A DNA stretch of 64,000 nucleotides from Neckera pumila (Eukaryota > Streptophyta > Bryopsida > Hypnales > Neckeraceae). The stretch is taken from positions 14,508,001 through 14,572,000 of the forward strand of contig OZ018415.1 in NCBI GenBank assembly GCA_963969595.1, read 5' to 3'. The position numbers and the translations under genes were made by a program. Positions 11,364 through 23,361 of the stretch are shown piece by piece. The notes beneath the pieces were generated by a model. That model was given only the letters and a program-made list of their open reading frames with translations. It did not search any database and had not been told where the DNA came from. The number at the start of each line of letters is the position of its first letter. Positions within the stretch are counted from its first letter, which is position 1.

Positions 11364-11640
11364 AGGTAGGCTGCTCTTAAAGCGACCTTTGAAGAGTTGA
11401 TTGCCTACTAAACTCTTTGAAATAATTTTGAATAAATTATCTTAAGAAGAAAAGTGGAATTGGCATCTAACCCAAGTGATTTCATATTTTTTAAACCTTG
11501 GGCAAATAGTTGCAAATTTTTGAAGTTGAAATATAGTGGTCACTTTTAGTGACCACCTCCTAAAATGTACACTATTGGTACATTGACTAAAGCAAAATTT
11601 ATCCATTAGGGGAGATTTAGGGCCTCTAGAGGGCCGTTTC
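11364..11640. repeat. Diverged partial copy of the AGGTAGG-end MITE
   Basis: It starts AGGTAGGCTGCTC and shares a long interior similarity with 7830-8010 (for example the phrase TTGGCATCTAACCCAAGT). The right end has decayed and I cannot define a target duplication. Confidence 0.4.
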
Positions 11641-11724
11641 AAGCCCGTTCCCCAATCTGGCCTGATCCTATGAACAGAGGGTATGGGTTGTAAGATATTT
11701 TTATTTTCAAAATATCATTTTGAG

Positions 11725-11728
<4 letters not shown>

Positions 11729-11760
<32 letters not shown>
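11729..11760. repeat. Poly-T tract
   Basis: A homopolymer of about 32 T. It could be the poly-A tail of a minus-strand retroposed sequence, but no clear retro-element precedes it on that strand. Confidence 0.8.
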
Positions 11761-12439
11761 CCGAAAAATGATGTGGCTTCATCTCAACCACATCAACCAG
11801 CAATTATCCTGCATTCCCACAATCTGGGAACACATGATAACTCGCAGTCTTCTAATGGCCCCTCATCTCTTCTAATGTTTTGTATTAGTAGTCACTTTTA
11901 GAATAGTATTGCTTTTAGAGCACTACACACCTTAGTTTGCTTACACCACGTGCTAATAAGTTTAGCCAAGTATTCATTGATAAGATAGATTGGGTATTGA
12001 ATTTATTTGTTTTTGGAGTGTAAGCATAGTAAGTGCAAATTGTGTTTTGAAAAGGGGTGTGCATAGGAAGGTGAGATGGGATCAATTTCCATTTGTGGTA
12101 CAGTTTGGTTGGATGTATGAGGCTATTCACATTTGTATGAAAGAATTGTTTTAGAGATGTTGTATGTACTTATAGAAGTGATTTTTTAAATTGCAAAGGC
12201 AGCTTGAATAGGGTGATATTCGAAATTCGAATAGAATTTTTTAGGGGGAGGTTTATTTGTTGTTGATCATAAGTTTGGTGGTGGTAGTATATTTGGTGTA
12301 TTGGTATGGGGTGTGGGTATTTGGAGTGTGCTTGGAAAAATTTCAAAAGTTGGTGCATGTTGGTTACATAGGTGGTTGCAAAGTAGTATGCAAATCTTGT
12401 TTCAAATGATATGGCAGAAGTTTGATAAAACCTAGATTC
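11761..12439. other. Unassigned sequence
   Basis: The open frames at 11915-12358 lack any recognisable domain. No TIR or tandem structure was noticed. Confidence 0.35.
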
Positions 12440-12642
12440 AATCCTCTACTCTTGCTTATAGGAACAATGACCATATCATTTGAAACAAGATTCCTCCCCC
12501 TCCTAGCTCCTTTTTATAGTTCAATTGTGATTTTTTTTGTCTATGCTCATTTTACTTCATTGTCCAGCCTTTGGCTTGGCTATCTTATATTTTTTTTTTT
12601 TTTAATGCAATGGTTTTCTCTATTTGTTCAAAAAAAAAAAAT
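12440..12642 (+). mobile_element. LINE 3'-end fragment with A-tail
   Basis: It resembles the 3' ends at 6280-6480 (minus) and 25050-25240 (plus). There is a GGCTTGGCTATCTT-like phrase, a T-rich run, ATGCAATGGTTTTCTC, then a poly-A run at about 12631-12642. It is only the extreme 3' part and is heavily diverged. Confidence 0.5.
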
Positions 12643-13316
12643 AGTGTGCATTGATTGGTATAAAAGAACTACGTAGTGATTCATATAGTATATTCCAATT
12701 GTTGAGTTTGGGTTTATTTGGTTGTTCAACTACAATAGCAGGGATTAGAAGGGTGCGGCCATGAGAGTGCATAATTTGGTCGAGGTGTGTGACGTGATAT
12801 TGGAGGAGTTTATTGATGCATTTTGTGTTGATTTTTTTGTGAGATTAGGGAATTCTTATGCTTGCTTGTGCCACTGTTGTATGAGTAAGCATTAGAAGAA
12901 ATTTCAGGCCTTTAGAGGGCTGCTCCACAGCCCTCCGAGGTACCCTAAAATTTACTTTTTGTTTGCTCAAAATTTTTTTTTCACCTATTTCCGCCCAGTT
13001 GAAACTACATCAGCAATGGTGCGGAACCCAAAATTTCAAATAAAAAATTATTATTTTATTTTTTAAAATTAAAAAAAAAAATTAAAATTAAAAATTAAAA
13101 AAATTAAAATTAAAATTAAAAAAAAAAAAATTAAAAAAAAAAAAATTATATATATATATATTAAAAAAAAATAGTTGCAAAATCTAAATGCTCCGGCAAG
13201 ATGTCATACACTCTGATTGCTCACCAAAAGCACTTTTCGAAGTTGATAGGTCATGTATGAAATAGCATGGCATGTCAACTTGGAACATCCCTCCAAGGGG
13301 CTGAAATTTTCTTTAA
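12643..13316. other. Intergenic sequence with AT low-complexity tract
   Basis: About 13040-13170 is a degenerate (AAATTAAA)n/(TA)n tract. The rest is unassigned AT-rich sequence, with no gene. Confidence 0.5.
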
Positions 13317-14226
13317 TCCCTAAAGTTTCATGACTATATAATCACCAAAAATGCTCCAAAACTACCATTTCTAATACAACTACCAAATTTTTGGAAAAAA
13401 ATAATTTTTGACACATGTAACCATAGGATCTTGTAGTATGGTATTTTGAAAACACATAGTAAAAATTTCAGAAAATTCCACCATGTGGATCATAAGATAT
13501 AAGCATTCAAAGTCTTGAAAACCATTTTTTCAATCCTTTGAAAAACCGGGCAGCTGCACTTTGCAAGCTCACTTTTCAATGAAAAAAAGCTGATAAAGGT
13601 GGTTCTTCTTTGAATTCAGTTTCCTAAACAAGTTTTCTATAAGCTTGAAAAATTTCACATCATTTGGAATTGTACAACATATAGGAAAAGAATAGTAAGT
13701 AGAAAGAAGTAGAAAATGATTCAAAATACTAAATTGTTAAAAATTTAATTAAGGAATTTAAAAATGCCAATCCAATGGTTGTAATAATCAATCTACATCC
13801 TAGGATTTTTTTTTTCCAAAAATATTGAAAACTGAATTAGATAAAGGACTTCATAGTTTATTTTAGAGTAGAGATTCCATAACTACCCTCAAACTAAAAC
13901 TCCTCATAACTTTTGACTCATTGATTGAAATGGAATGACTCAAAGCTTTTTAAGTGTATATAAATGTAGAGAACCATTTTTTTTTAAATGCGGAAAAAAT
14001 GATTTTTTTGGATCTACCCAAGTTGCCCAGTTACGAAAAAAAAGTAACATATTAGGTCACAACTTTTGACTCATATTTTGAAATGTCATGAAACTTGGTA
14101 CACATGAAGATATTCCTTGTCCCTACCTTCTATTAAAATTTCAGCCTCAAATATGGATATCTCTAGTCACACGTACCTGCCCAAAATTTCTATACAGCCA
14201 AAAAATGCATGTTGGTCCTTTAGGGG
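13317..14226 (-). mobile_element. TTAA-family element, subfamily B (910 bp)
   Basis: TTAA lies at 13313-13316 and 14227-14230. It is in reverse orientation: it starts TCCCTAAAGTTTCATGAC and ends GCATGTTGGTCCTTTAGGGG. The interior carries the family core (CAAAGCTTT...tcatttt) and the subterminal 'ggatcttgtagtatg' region. No ORF. Confidence 0.75.
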
Positions 14227-14629
14227 TTAATGGTTTTGTGGAGTGGAAATTGAGGGAATAGACTTCATAGATGTATTGTGTTTCACCTACATTAGATTAG
14301 GATTTCAACACTATTACACCCTCCTCTCCAATTTATATTTCTATGAATTGATTTTGACTTTTTTCAAACTAGATTTTGTTAAAATTTGTTAGAATTTGTT
14401 AAAATGTATTAAAACAATTTATAACAAGGTTTTAACAAAACAAAATGTCAAAGAAAATCTTGTTCAATTTTTTTCATAGATTCTATTGGAGTTTGTTAAA
14501 TTATATTATATTTAACATGATTTAATTAAAATTTTAACTTAAAATAGAAATATATCAGATAAAAAATTTCAAATAAAATCTTAGGAAATTTAAAGGATAC
14601 CTAGTCAGTTTGTACTAGACGGAGTTTAA

Positions 14630-15152
14630 TCCCTAAAGGACCGGGGGTGTTTGAAAATCCCCTTTGTTGAAATGAAAGAAGACTTATTTAGCTTTATTTT
14701 TAAAAAAAGATCAACAAAATTGTTCAATTTTTGAGAAAATGCCACCGTTGGCAAGATTGTTGAAAGATGTTTGGTTAGGTAGTACTTTGTATGTACGCTA
14801 AAATCAAAATGTTGAAATTGGAATGCTCAAAAGTGCTCCAAAAACTCTGATTTTTCTTCCACATGTATATACTATCATAATATTGATGTGTAATTTTTTT
14901 CGAATCATTTTGAGGTGTAGAAAAAAGATATGGGAATGTGAATTAATGGCCCACAACGCCTTTTTCATTCTCACAAAATTCACCAAAAATCGCACACTCA
15001 ATCATTTCTCAATCGGAAGGTATCAACGGATTTAGCAAAGAAATTAATCTAGATCTCTTTGGTGTTCACGAACTGTTAATGAAGTTCATATATTGAATTT
15101 CTTACAAATGTAGCTGTAAAAGCCATGTGGTGGCTTTATGGTCCTTTAGGGG
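14630..15152. mobile_element. Short TTAA-family element (523 bp)
   Basis: TTAA lies at 14626-14629 and 15153-15156. The ends are TCCCTAAAGGACC and GGTCCTTTAGGGG. The paralogous block at 26754-26757 has a single TTAA and no element, giving a clean empty site. Confidence 0.8.
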
Positions 15153-15165
15153 TTAAGGAAAAAAC

Positions 15166-15540
15166 GAAATGGAATGTCAAAGCTACATCCAAAAATTGAA
15201 GACCCTAGGTCTAGATAATTAGGACTTGGAATTCAATAGAAAACCATGGATGCCAAAGCCATAGCTAAACATCCAACACCTTGGAACTTGATTAGGATTG
15301 GGAGCTCAAAAGGAAGCTACTGTAGTCAAAGTCACAACCAAGCCCAAAAGATTTAATGGCTAGATTACGGTTTGAAAGTCAAGAAGAAGCTTTAGATACC
15401 AAAGCTATAGTCAAACATCTAAGATCATTGGGCTAAATTAGAGTTTGGACCTAGAATGGTTGCCAAAGTCATAGCCAAAGATCCAATACTTCAAGATAGA
15501 TTAGGGATTGGGGCTTAAAGCCATTGTTGAACTCTAATGA
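15166..15540 (+). repeat. Degenerate 73-bp minisatellite, block 1
   Basis: Successive degenerate copies of a unit that contains CCAAAGCCATAGCCAAACAT and a later TAGATTAGGGTTTGGAGCTC-like phrase. The spacing between unit starts is about 73 bp. The frame is not conserved, so it is probably non-coding. Confidence 0.6.
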
Positions 15541-15665
15541 GGTAGAAATACCAAATTGCACCACATTTTGTTCTCCAACACTTATTTATAGCCTTGAATG
15601 AACACTTCAAACCACCAAAGCTTTTCGAAAGCAACTAATAAGAGTTGAAGAGTTTTTTTGAAGTA

Positions 15666-16063
15666 GGGAAGGCAACCCATTTCCGATCACTTAAGGAATT
15701 ATGCATATCTAGAGGGCGGATTTCTTCAATGGAGAAATTTTTGGGGGTGCAAAAATAGAATTTGGAAGGGTTTAATAATTTTTCAAATTTTTATTTCTCA
15801 AAATATAGTTACTATGAATTTTTTGGTTGAAGATTCTATTTGATCCATTCTAATTATAGAGACTTTCCTATTTCCAACCAGAGGCTAGTTGCAAAATCAA
15901 CCAAAGATTGGTTGCAATATTGAAAGTCTTGGAGACAATCATAATGTGAACAACTGCCTCGGGAACCATGCCATAATTAATCGCTGTTCATCTCCTCCTT
16001 CACAAAAAGAGAACAGCATACATTGCCACAATGGGACGTGGATCAGAAATGGGTTACCTCCCC
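15666..16063. mobile_element. TA-target MITE with GGGAAGGCAACCC ends (398 bp)
   Basis: The left end GGGAAGGCAACCCATTTCCG is mirrored by CAGAAATGGGTTACCTCCCC. TA flanks both sides (15664-15665 and 16064-16065). The paralogous block near 27262 reads GAAG-TA-CTCATTGAAA with a single TA and no element. Confidence 0.75.
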
Positions 16064-16240
16064 TAATCATTGAAATTGAGACATTTTATATTGCAAGGTG
16101 AGTCTAGTGTTATATAGAGACATGGAGTATATCCTATGTTTTCAACCCTGAAAATATGTGCAATATTACTAAAACGTCATGCAATTACAAAAGCATTTGG
16201 GTTGCATTTTTCTTGAGCTTGCAGACAACCTCATCACTGG

Positions 16241-17049
16241 GAACCTGGGCCACTTCACTGGGTGGTGAAGTGGCGACGTAATGCCACCCAGGGCCCGCGG
16301 CCAGTTCACCCCCCGCGACTCGCCATCCGCATGGACACGTGGCGTGGTGCAAGTGGCTAGTTAGCTACTCACAAGTTAGGGTTTCTTCATTGGAGGCTCA
16401 TCTGCTCACCTGTTTGATCAATTCCGCCACACCACGCCAAGTGAATTTGCCCACTAGTTTTACAAAATGTTCTCTCAAAAATTGTTTAGGAACAACTTTT
16501 GAATTGTTTTTTAGATGTTCTTTCAAATTGTGGCCAAGAGATTGCACCTCTTCTTAGTTTGTTTTTTTCCTTCATAGGTGTTCTTTCAAATTGTAGCCAA
16601 GATATTGCACCTTTTATGAGCTTGAATTGTATGGTTATGGTAAAAAAAATTGAAAATCTATATCTTAAATTAGGTTGTTATTTGGTTTGTTTTATTTGAT
16701 ATGTCAGACGTCCAACAACTTTGTTTTGTGGTGTTCAACCTGTGGTGTAAAAGTTTTGGATTTTAAAAATGAAACAGTTAAATTAAATTATCTTTTATTT
16801 TAGAAAATGCATAACATTTGTATTGTGTGTCCAAATACCACCAAACAAAGCCCTTGCACACTTTTGTGCATAAAGCTTTGTATTTGTACCAAGAATGCAA
16901 CCTCTCACGCTACAATGTGAAAGTTACTAAATTTTTAAATTTTTAAAGAATGAAAAAATGAAAAAATTATTTTGGTTTTTTTATTGACTGTGGCAACGGC
17001 AAAGAGCACAATAGAGAACTTTGTGACCGCGTGTCCCCTGGTTGCATTC
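16241..17049. other. Intergenic sequence with a short GC-rich patch
   Basis: 16245-16345 is a GC-rich patch in an AT-rich setting. The following open frames at 16339-16699 contain internally repeated sequence (two copies of a GTTCTTTCAAATTGT phrase about 70 bp apart) and are not convincing genes. Confidence 0.4.
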
Positions 17050-17053
17050 TTAA

Positions 17054-17373
17054 TCCCTAAAGGACCAGATGGCGAATTTTATTAAAAATGGCCAAATTCC
17101 GTGTGCTATTTTTCATACCGTGTCATCTGAAATATCTGGGGTTGTTGTACATTTCCAACATCTAAGAATGGTATAAATTTTAGACTGTGTGGTCTAAATA
17201 TGTAGGAATGCACTAGATTTTAGGTATCCAGGATTGACGTAGTTTTTAATAATCTAAGAGAGGTACAAATTCACCTACAGATTAAATTGTTCAGACCGCA
17301 TGGTCTGCATTGTTAGAAGTGCCAAAAATAACAAAATATGGCCATTTTAATGAAATTTGCCATCTTGGTCCTT
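17054..17373. mobile_element. Foldback element with TTAA-family left end (320 bp)
   Basis: TTAA at 17050-17053 is followed by TCCCTAAAGGACCAGATGG. The right arm ends GCCATCTTGGTCCTTT. The arms are about 45 bp and inverted. The right-hand TTAA is missing because the element is fused to the next repeat. Confidence 0.55.
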
Positions 17374-18460
17374 TTTGTACCAAAAAACTCTCAAAATTGC
17401 CATTTCTATAGCAAAGAGTAAGAAAATTTCAAGATTATTTTTTTGGCACATATAATTGTAGGATCTTACACCTAACTAGTATGATAATTTTTTTTTTAAA
17501 TCCAAAATTTTTCACGGCATACATTGCAAGATATTTGTGTTCAAATTAGAAAAAAACAGTTTTCCAGTTCATTGCAAGACAAAATTATTTGACTTTGTAC
17601 CTTTTGCACTTTAATTTTTTGCACTCTAAAGTTCTGATCTTCCAATCTTAATTAGTGTGCCTTGTGCTGTTGTCATAGCTAAAATCATAGTATAAATAAT
17701 TTTATAATTTTATAATTCATAATAAAAACTTTAAAATTCAACATCTTTCACACCATCATTCCAAACGCCACAAAGCAAAGCTTGACCACCCCTCCGTGCC
17801 AAGAGCTTTCCAATGATACCACCAATGCAACCAAAACCAAAGTAAGAGTAAATTTCTAGTTTTTTGATACATAAACACATCGAAATTCAATAACTTCTGC
17901 AACATAGGTCCAATCGCTACAAAAAGAAGCTCGCACATCCCCCCTTGCCAAGAGCTTCCCAACGATATCAAGCACGCGGCTAGAGGACGCACGATCCAGG
18001 AGATCTCAACGTAACAAAACAAACAAACAAACAAAACAAGCAAAACAAAACAAATAAACAACCAAACTTAAGGTATGGATGGTGGAGAATTGTATTCAGA
18101 GTATAGGGGAAAAAAATCAAGAAAATTTAATTTTTATACTTCAAAAAATTATTAAATAGAAGTGGATACAACATAGAAGGAAAATTCTAAATTATAATTT
18201 CTGTAAAATAGAATTAAAATGTACTAATTTCAATGGTGAGATTGTTCTAGCAAGCAAACTAAACCATGTGGAATTTCTTTTTTCCAATTGTAAAAAGTGC
18301 ATTCAAAATTGAATCCTACAAGTTATTTTTCCAAAAAGATGGTCTAATTTCCTAAAGAAAAAGACTGGCTATAACTTTCTTATAACAAATCCAAATGGAA
18401 TGAATCAAAGCTTTCCAGATGGACAAAAGAGCACAAAAAATAAAATAAAGGTACAGCATT
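17374..18460 (-). mobile_element. Broken TTAA-family A element, reverse, with foreign insert
   Basis: Both 17374-17635 and 18065-18440 match the reverse complement of A copies such as 48359-49291. Between them is about 430 bp of other repeat sequence, related to part of 16840-16920. That insert carries an AAAC-rich tract near 18015-18055. The left TIR is lost at the fusion with the 17054 foldback. Confidence 0.55.
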
Positions 18461-20188
18461 GAATTTGAACATTATTTCGCGCCAACTTCAGAATTTTCCA
18501 CTGTGTAGATTGCAATATATGAGTATTCCAATTAAAAAAAATCCCTTTTCTGTCCTTGTGAAAAATTGGGCAGCTGCACTTTACAAAGTCACATTGGTAT
18601 GAAAAATGGTCCAAAATGGTGGTTACACTTTGCATTCATTTTTTAAAGTCAAGTTGGCTACATACTAGAAAAAAATCAGATAATTTAGAATTGTAAAATA
18701 TACAGGAAAATAATAGTAAGTACAAAGAAGTAGAGAAGATTCAAAACTTAAAGTGTTAAGAATTTAATTATAGAATTGAAGTATGCCAATCCCAATGGTT
18801 GAAATGTTGTAATAAAGAATGAATCTACATCGAATGTTTTTATTTTTTTATCAAAAATATTGAAAATTGAGTTAACTCCTAAAGGACCATTGTCCCTTCG
18901 GGGACAAATGGGATTTTGGGCAAGTACCTACAAGCTGAATTTTTGTCGTAATTTTTTGAAACTTTTTTTGAATATAGAGAAACTGATAAGCTTTGTGGGA
19001 ATATAATTTTTTCTTCAATTGGTGCCTGGGAACAAAAGTTATGCCCAAATAAGCTCAAAACAGGGGAGAGGGGGTAGCAAAAAAATTTTGCAGAAAATTT
19101 AATTTTTTTTGAACTTTTTTTTACTTATAGATTATATTTTTGTCTATTTGGAAAGCTTTGATTCATTTTATTTGGATTTTATATGAGAAAGTTATGGACA
19201 ATCTTGTTTTTTGGGCAATTAAAGCATCTTCTTGAAAAAAATACGTTGTTGGATTCATTTTGGAATGCAATTTTTGCAATTTTTCAAATAAAAAAGTTCC
19301 GCATAGTTTAGTTTTTGTGCTAGAACAATCTCACCATTGGAATTAGTGCATTTTAATTCCATCTAAAAGACATTAATATTTTAAATTTTCCTTCTATCTT
19401 GTACCTATTTCTACTTAACAATTTTCTTAAGAATGAAATTTAAGTTTTTTGGAATTTCTTTTTTTTCCCTAGACTCTCAACTCAATTCTCAACTAGAAAG
19501 ATTTAAAGCTCAAAACTCTATAGTGCAAAAAATTTAAGTTAAAAATGTTCAAAGTCAAAAATTGTAGTCCCACAATGTGCTAAAAAACCTGTTTTTTTCA
19601 CTTCAAACGCAGATATCTTGCAATTTGTGCGGTCAAAAATTCTGAAATTTTTTCCGCATATTCTCATATTAATTAGGTATAGGATCCTATGGTTAGATGT
19701 GCAAAGAAAAACAATTTTTAAATTTTTTTAATCTTTGTTCTAGAAATGGTAGTTTTGAGAGTTTTTTGGCAGGAAAAAGGCCTTGGTCCTTTAGGGGTTA
19801 AATAAAGGACTTCAATGTTTATTTTAGAGTAGAGATTTCATAACTACCCGCAAACTAAAACTCCTCATAACTTTCATCTCATTAATAAAAATGAAATGAT
19901 TCAAAGCTTTCCATATATACATAAATCTAGAGAACCGATTTCAAATTCATATTTTTTAAAAGTGATTTTAAAGGAATTTTTTGAGCTGCTCACCAGGCAT
20001 TGAAAATCATGTATCATACAATAACTTTTTAATTGTGCAGTCAAAGTTATGAAAATTGTTGGGCCTTAAAGCTACTCTTTGAAAAAATGTTGTGTGAAAA
20101 TTTCTAAGAAAAAATATATAAACTCGACTTGTAGTGAGCTACCCAAAAATGTTATGTTCTCAAAAAAGCATGTTCAAAGCTTTAGGGG
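18461..20188 (-). mobile_element. TTAA-family B' element, reverse, split by an A element
   Basis: This is the B'-type interior in reverse, with its left end truncated at the junction with the preceding A fragment. It ends GCTTTAGGGG followed by TTAA (20189-20192). The phrase GAAAATTGAG-TTAA-ATAAAGGACTTC, intact at 29788 and 22702, is split here by the nested element 18876-19797. Confidence 0.65.
18876..19797 (+). mobile_element. TTAA-family element, subfamily A (922 bp), nested
   Basis: TTAA at 18872-18875 and 19798-19801 flank CTCCTAAAGGACCATTGTCC and CCTTGGTCCTTTAGGGG. The subterminal hairpin (TTGTCCC-TTC-GGGGACAA) is present. It is inserted in a B' element exactly at a TTAA that is single in two other B' copies (29788-29791 and 22702-22705). 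Non-coding. Confidence 0.88.
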
Positions 20189-20192
20189 TTAA

Positions 20193-20771
20193 GCTATTCA
20201 CATTGTTGTGAAGTAACGTTACACCTTTCAAATTGTAAAGGAGTGGAAATATTTTGCTTCATGCACAATACAATGTTTCTACTTCTAATTTATAGGATAT
20301 AATTTTATTGTTTACAATTCTTTAGTGTATAGAGCAAAAGTTACAAACGTTTGAAGTGAGAAAATGCAAAATATAAATTGCACACAATTTGTAGCCACAT
20401 ATTCAGCATATTCTTTTATAACTATTCCTCAATGTACATTAAGTCAGCTACTTGCATACAAAAATTGGACATGGCCATTTGTAAGGTGTTCATCTTCAAA
20501 ACATGATGCACTAAAATTTTGTAAAACAAAAGTATTGATTTAGGCCAAATTAATTCATGGTTCAAGTACAAAGGCCGTAATAATGATTTTCCACATTGTC
20601 CAATACATTAAATACATTCATTTTGGAAATCCTAATTGCATAGTAATTTCATATTGCAAATTCCAACTCATTTGCATACCTTTCTTTAGTGCATACTAAT
20701 ATGCCCTATGTTGTTTCCATAGTCAAAACAAAAATAAAACCAAATGTCCAATTTGCAAAGAATTTAATCTT
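20193..20771. other. Unassigned AT-rich spacer
   Basis: No exon, TIR or tandem repeat was seen. Confidence 0.4.
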
Positions 20772-21021
20772 CAATCCCTAAAGTTCCAAACACCATTTTT
20801 TGGCAACATAGATATTTTGAGAAACTCACTAAAAAGGTAAAAATGGAATCTTTATTTTTATTTTTTGAAATTTTAAAACAACATATGGTCAAGGAGTATT
20901 TTTAAGGCCAAATAGTTTTCATAACTTTTGATTACATGGTTGGATAGTTATTGTATGATATGTATTTTTTGGGCGAGGATAGGCAGTTTGGGCATATTTT
21001 AAAAAATCATTGTTTTAAGAT
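20772..21021 (+). mobile_element. TTAA-family B' left half (250 bp)
   Basis: It begins TCCCTAAAGTTCCAAACACC in forward orientation and stops abruptly after ATCATTGTTTTAAGA. Its inner 80 bp is inverted at 23275-23361, so the two half-elements face each other across a transposase remnant. Confidence 0.55.
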
Positions 21022-21034
21022 TCACTGTAAAAGA

Positions 21035-22035
21035 CTATTGTTCAAGTATCCTACTATGTAATTCTAATATGAGCTTACATTTTGTGCTGTCATTCATTTC
21101 AGAAGCAATTCTTAATCCTTCCCTTCTAGCTCCATTGTGGTTAGGACCAATCTTCATAAATTTGTGTTGCAACAAATTCAAAGGCTTAAAACATTTATCA
21201 TCAAATGCAACCATCCGATTTGTGTATATCAAATGCATTCCTGTAATGGATTCTACATAATCTGTTCCTTTCCAAACTATTGACTTGTGTCGCATCTTTC
21301 TGCCATTTACTTTTTTCATCGATAGAAGTTGTAATAAGTTGCACCAAAAAACACATGCATTTCTCTATTATACCATACATAGATGAATTGAGATATTTGG
21401 ACTTTCATAGGTACATGTTCTAAGTTATGCGGCTTGGAATCCATCCATTCTTCTTTGATCAATGCATATAGTACACTTGGTAGCATCCACTGAATAAATT
21501 TTTGGTTTTCTTCTGCCATAAAAAAAATTGCTATACTCAAATGGGTTGTTTGGTCAACGTCCCTCTCGTAAATCACAAGGGCGTGACTCTTCCACTGTTG
21601 TACACATTTCTAATACTCTTGTCTTTTTATTTGCATCATCGCCAATCCACGTGAACAAATTCTTGATGTACGACTTGAAAACGTTCAAGCCCATGATGTG
21701 CATTACATCGTATACAAGGTCTACTGAAAGGTCAAATCCATATAGATGATATAGTGTCCATAAAGGGGACTCTCTACATATACCTGTTCTTTGTCCATGA
21801 CTAATGAATGTTTTTTTGGATTAGCAGGCAACCGATTCCAACCACGCACATCTTGCCATAACTGTGCAATGCTACATTTTTCAGGAGCATAGAATATTTG
21901 CTCGCGATTATGGCCATATACATAATGACCATCTTTTAGCTCAATAAACATTTTTATTTTTATTTCAATTTTATGTTCTTCACGCCGAACTAGAATTTGG
22001 GCTTTTTGTGCGATACTTTTGCTCCTAGGCACCAC
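21035..22035 (-). pseudogene. Frameshifted transposase-like remnant (tnp2/CACTA-like, tentative)
   Basis: The minus-strand frames 22035-21721, about 21740-21550 and 21576-21035 read as one protein broken by frameshifts and a stop. The first segment contains ANPKKHSLVMDKEQVYVESP. The middle contains YDVMHIMGLNVFKSYIK, then RPCDLREGR followed by a stop. The last contains MAEENQKFIQWMLPSVLYAL and VWYNREMHVFFGATYYNFYR. A DxMH...N...K arrangement followed by a region with long conserved helices is reminiscent of tnp2-type transposases of CACTA/Plavaka elements. That match is from memory of the family pattern, not from a search. It is not obviously a piggyBac transposase. The gene cannot make a full-length product as it stands. 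It lies between inverted half-copies of a B' TTAA element, either as an insertion or as internal DNA of a larger element. Confidence 0.5.
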
Positions 22036-22166
22036 TTGAAATAGAAATTATATTTTTTGGAAGCTCACAGTTTTTTTGTCTTTAAAGAAAACTTCAGAAA
22101 ATCAAGAGAATTGATGAGACTATAGGAGCCTATCCAAAATGCATTTTCACCCCCACAGAGACAATG

Positions 22167-23361
22167 GGATGTAGACCTCTAAAGGTTTTTGACTATGTTT
22201 TCACCAAAACCGCTCCAAAAGGGCCATTTATAGTACAATATCAAATTTTAGAAAAAAACAAACACATGTAACCGTAGGATCTTGTAGTATGCTAGTTTGA
22301 AAAGATGTGGGTATAAATCTCTGAAATTTTCACTGTGTAGATTGCAAGATATTAGCATTTGAAGTGACAAAAATCCTTTTTTTTAGCCTTGCAAAAGAAA
22401 GAGCAGCGTCAATTAAAATTGTATAAAAAAACGGTCCAAAATGCTTGTGCATCTTTGATTCATTCTTCATTTCAAATTGGCTACATTCTTTCAAAAGTTT
22501 CAGATCATTTGGAATGGTACAACGTATGGAAAAAAAATACGGAGTAGTAAGTAAGAAGAAATAGAGAATGATCCCAAATATTGAATTGTTAAGAATTTAG
22601 TTATGGAATTGAAAAAATGCCAATTCCAACGGTTGGAATGATGTACAAAACAATGTACACCCAATGTTGTTTTGTTTTTTTCAAAAATATTGAAAATTGA
22701 GTTAAATAAAGGACTTCAAAGTTTATTTTAGAGTAGAGTTTCCATAACTACCCGCCTACTGTCTACAACTAAAACTCCTCATAACTTTAGACTCATTGAT
22801 CAAAAATCAAATGATGCAAAGCTTTCTATGTATACGGTAGAGGCACCCATTGTCAATCTGGACCCATTCCCAATCTATAGGAGATACTATTTTCAATCTT
22901 AGCTAGAACAAACCTAAACAAATCCAATCTAAGCTTGGAATGTGTTTTTTCAAGGTAGGGACTAATAAGGTTGAGACACATGTCCCAAAGTAGTGAGTGA
23001 AAAAGCAGTTCTTGACGGATTGGAATTAGAAGAATCTAGAGATTGGCAATTGGTCCTGAGTACTTTTTGCCTCCCAAAATTCACAATAATTTCAGCATTG
23101 GGAATAAAATTATAAAGAACTTTCGATCCCCTCATTTCCTATATTTTTACATGTGAAAAATTTGCTTCGTCATAAACTGCTCATGATTTGCTGGGAAATC
23201 CCGTTAAAGATCAACAATGGGTGCCTCTATCTTATATAAATCTGGAGAAAAAGTTTCAAATTTTTATTTCTTAAAACAATGATTTTTTAAAATATGCCCA
23301 AACTGCCTATCCTCGCCCAAAAAATACATATCATGCAATAACTTTCCAAGTGGTAAGGGAT
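22167..23361 (-). mobile_element. TTAA-family B' element, reverse, split by a TA MITE
   Basis: It starts CCTCTAAAGGTTTTTGAC (the left TTAA has decayed) and follows the reverse B' interior, including the uninterrupted TTAA site at 22702-22705. It is broken by the MITE at 22840-23227. The right end is truncated near 23361, just before AAGGGATTAA. Confidence 0.6.
22840..23227. mobile_element. TA-target MITE with GAGGCACCCATTG ends (388 bp)
   Basis: The left end GAGGCACCCATTGTCAATC and right end ATCAACAATGGGTGCCTC are inverted repeats. TA flanks both sides (22838-22839 and 23228-23229). It interrupts the B' element at a point that is continuous in other copies. Confidence 0.7.

Larger units (their letters stand above)
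14280..16240 (+). repeat. Dispersed duplicated block, copy 1
   Basis: This is collinear with 26400-27424: the same opening region (ACACTATTACACC), the same 73-bp minisatellite, and the same ending (GAGACATTTTATATTGCAAGG). Copy 1 additionally carries a TTAA element (14630-15152) and a TA-target MITE (15666-16063) that copy 2 lacks. No coding frame is conserved between the copies. Confidence 0.7.

Noticed and set aside
17374..18060. A 101-codon minus-strand frame at 17756-18061 as a gene
   Set aside because: It reads through an AAAC-rich repeat inserted in a broken TTAA element, and the translation is low-complexity at its start.
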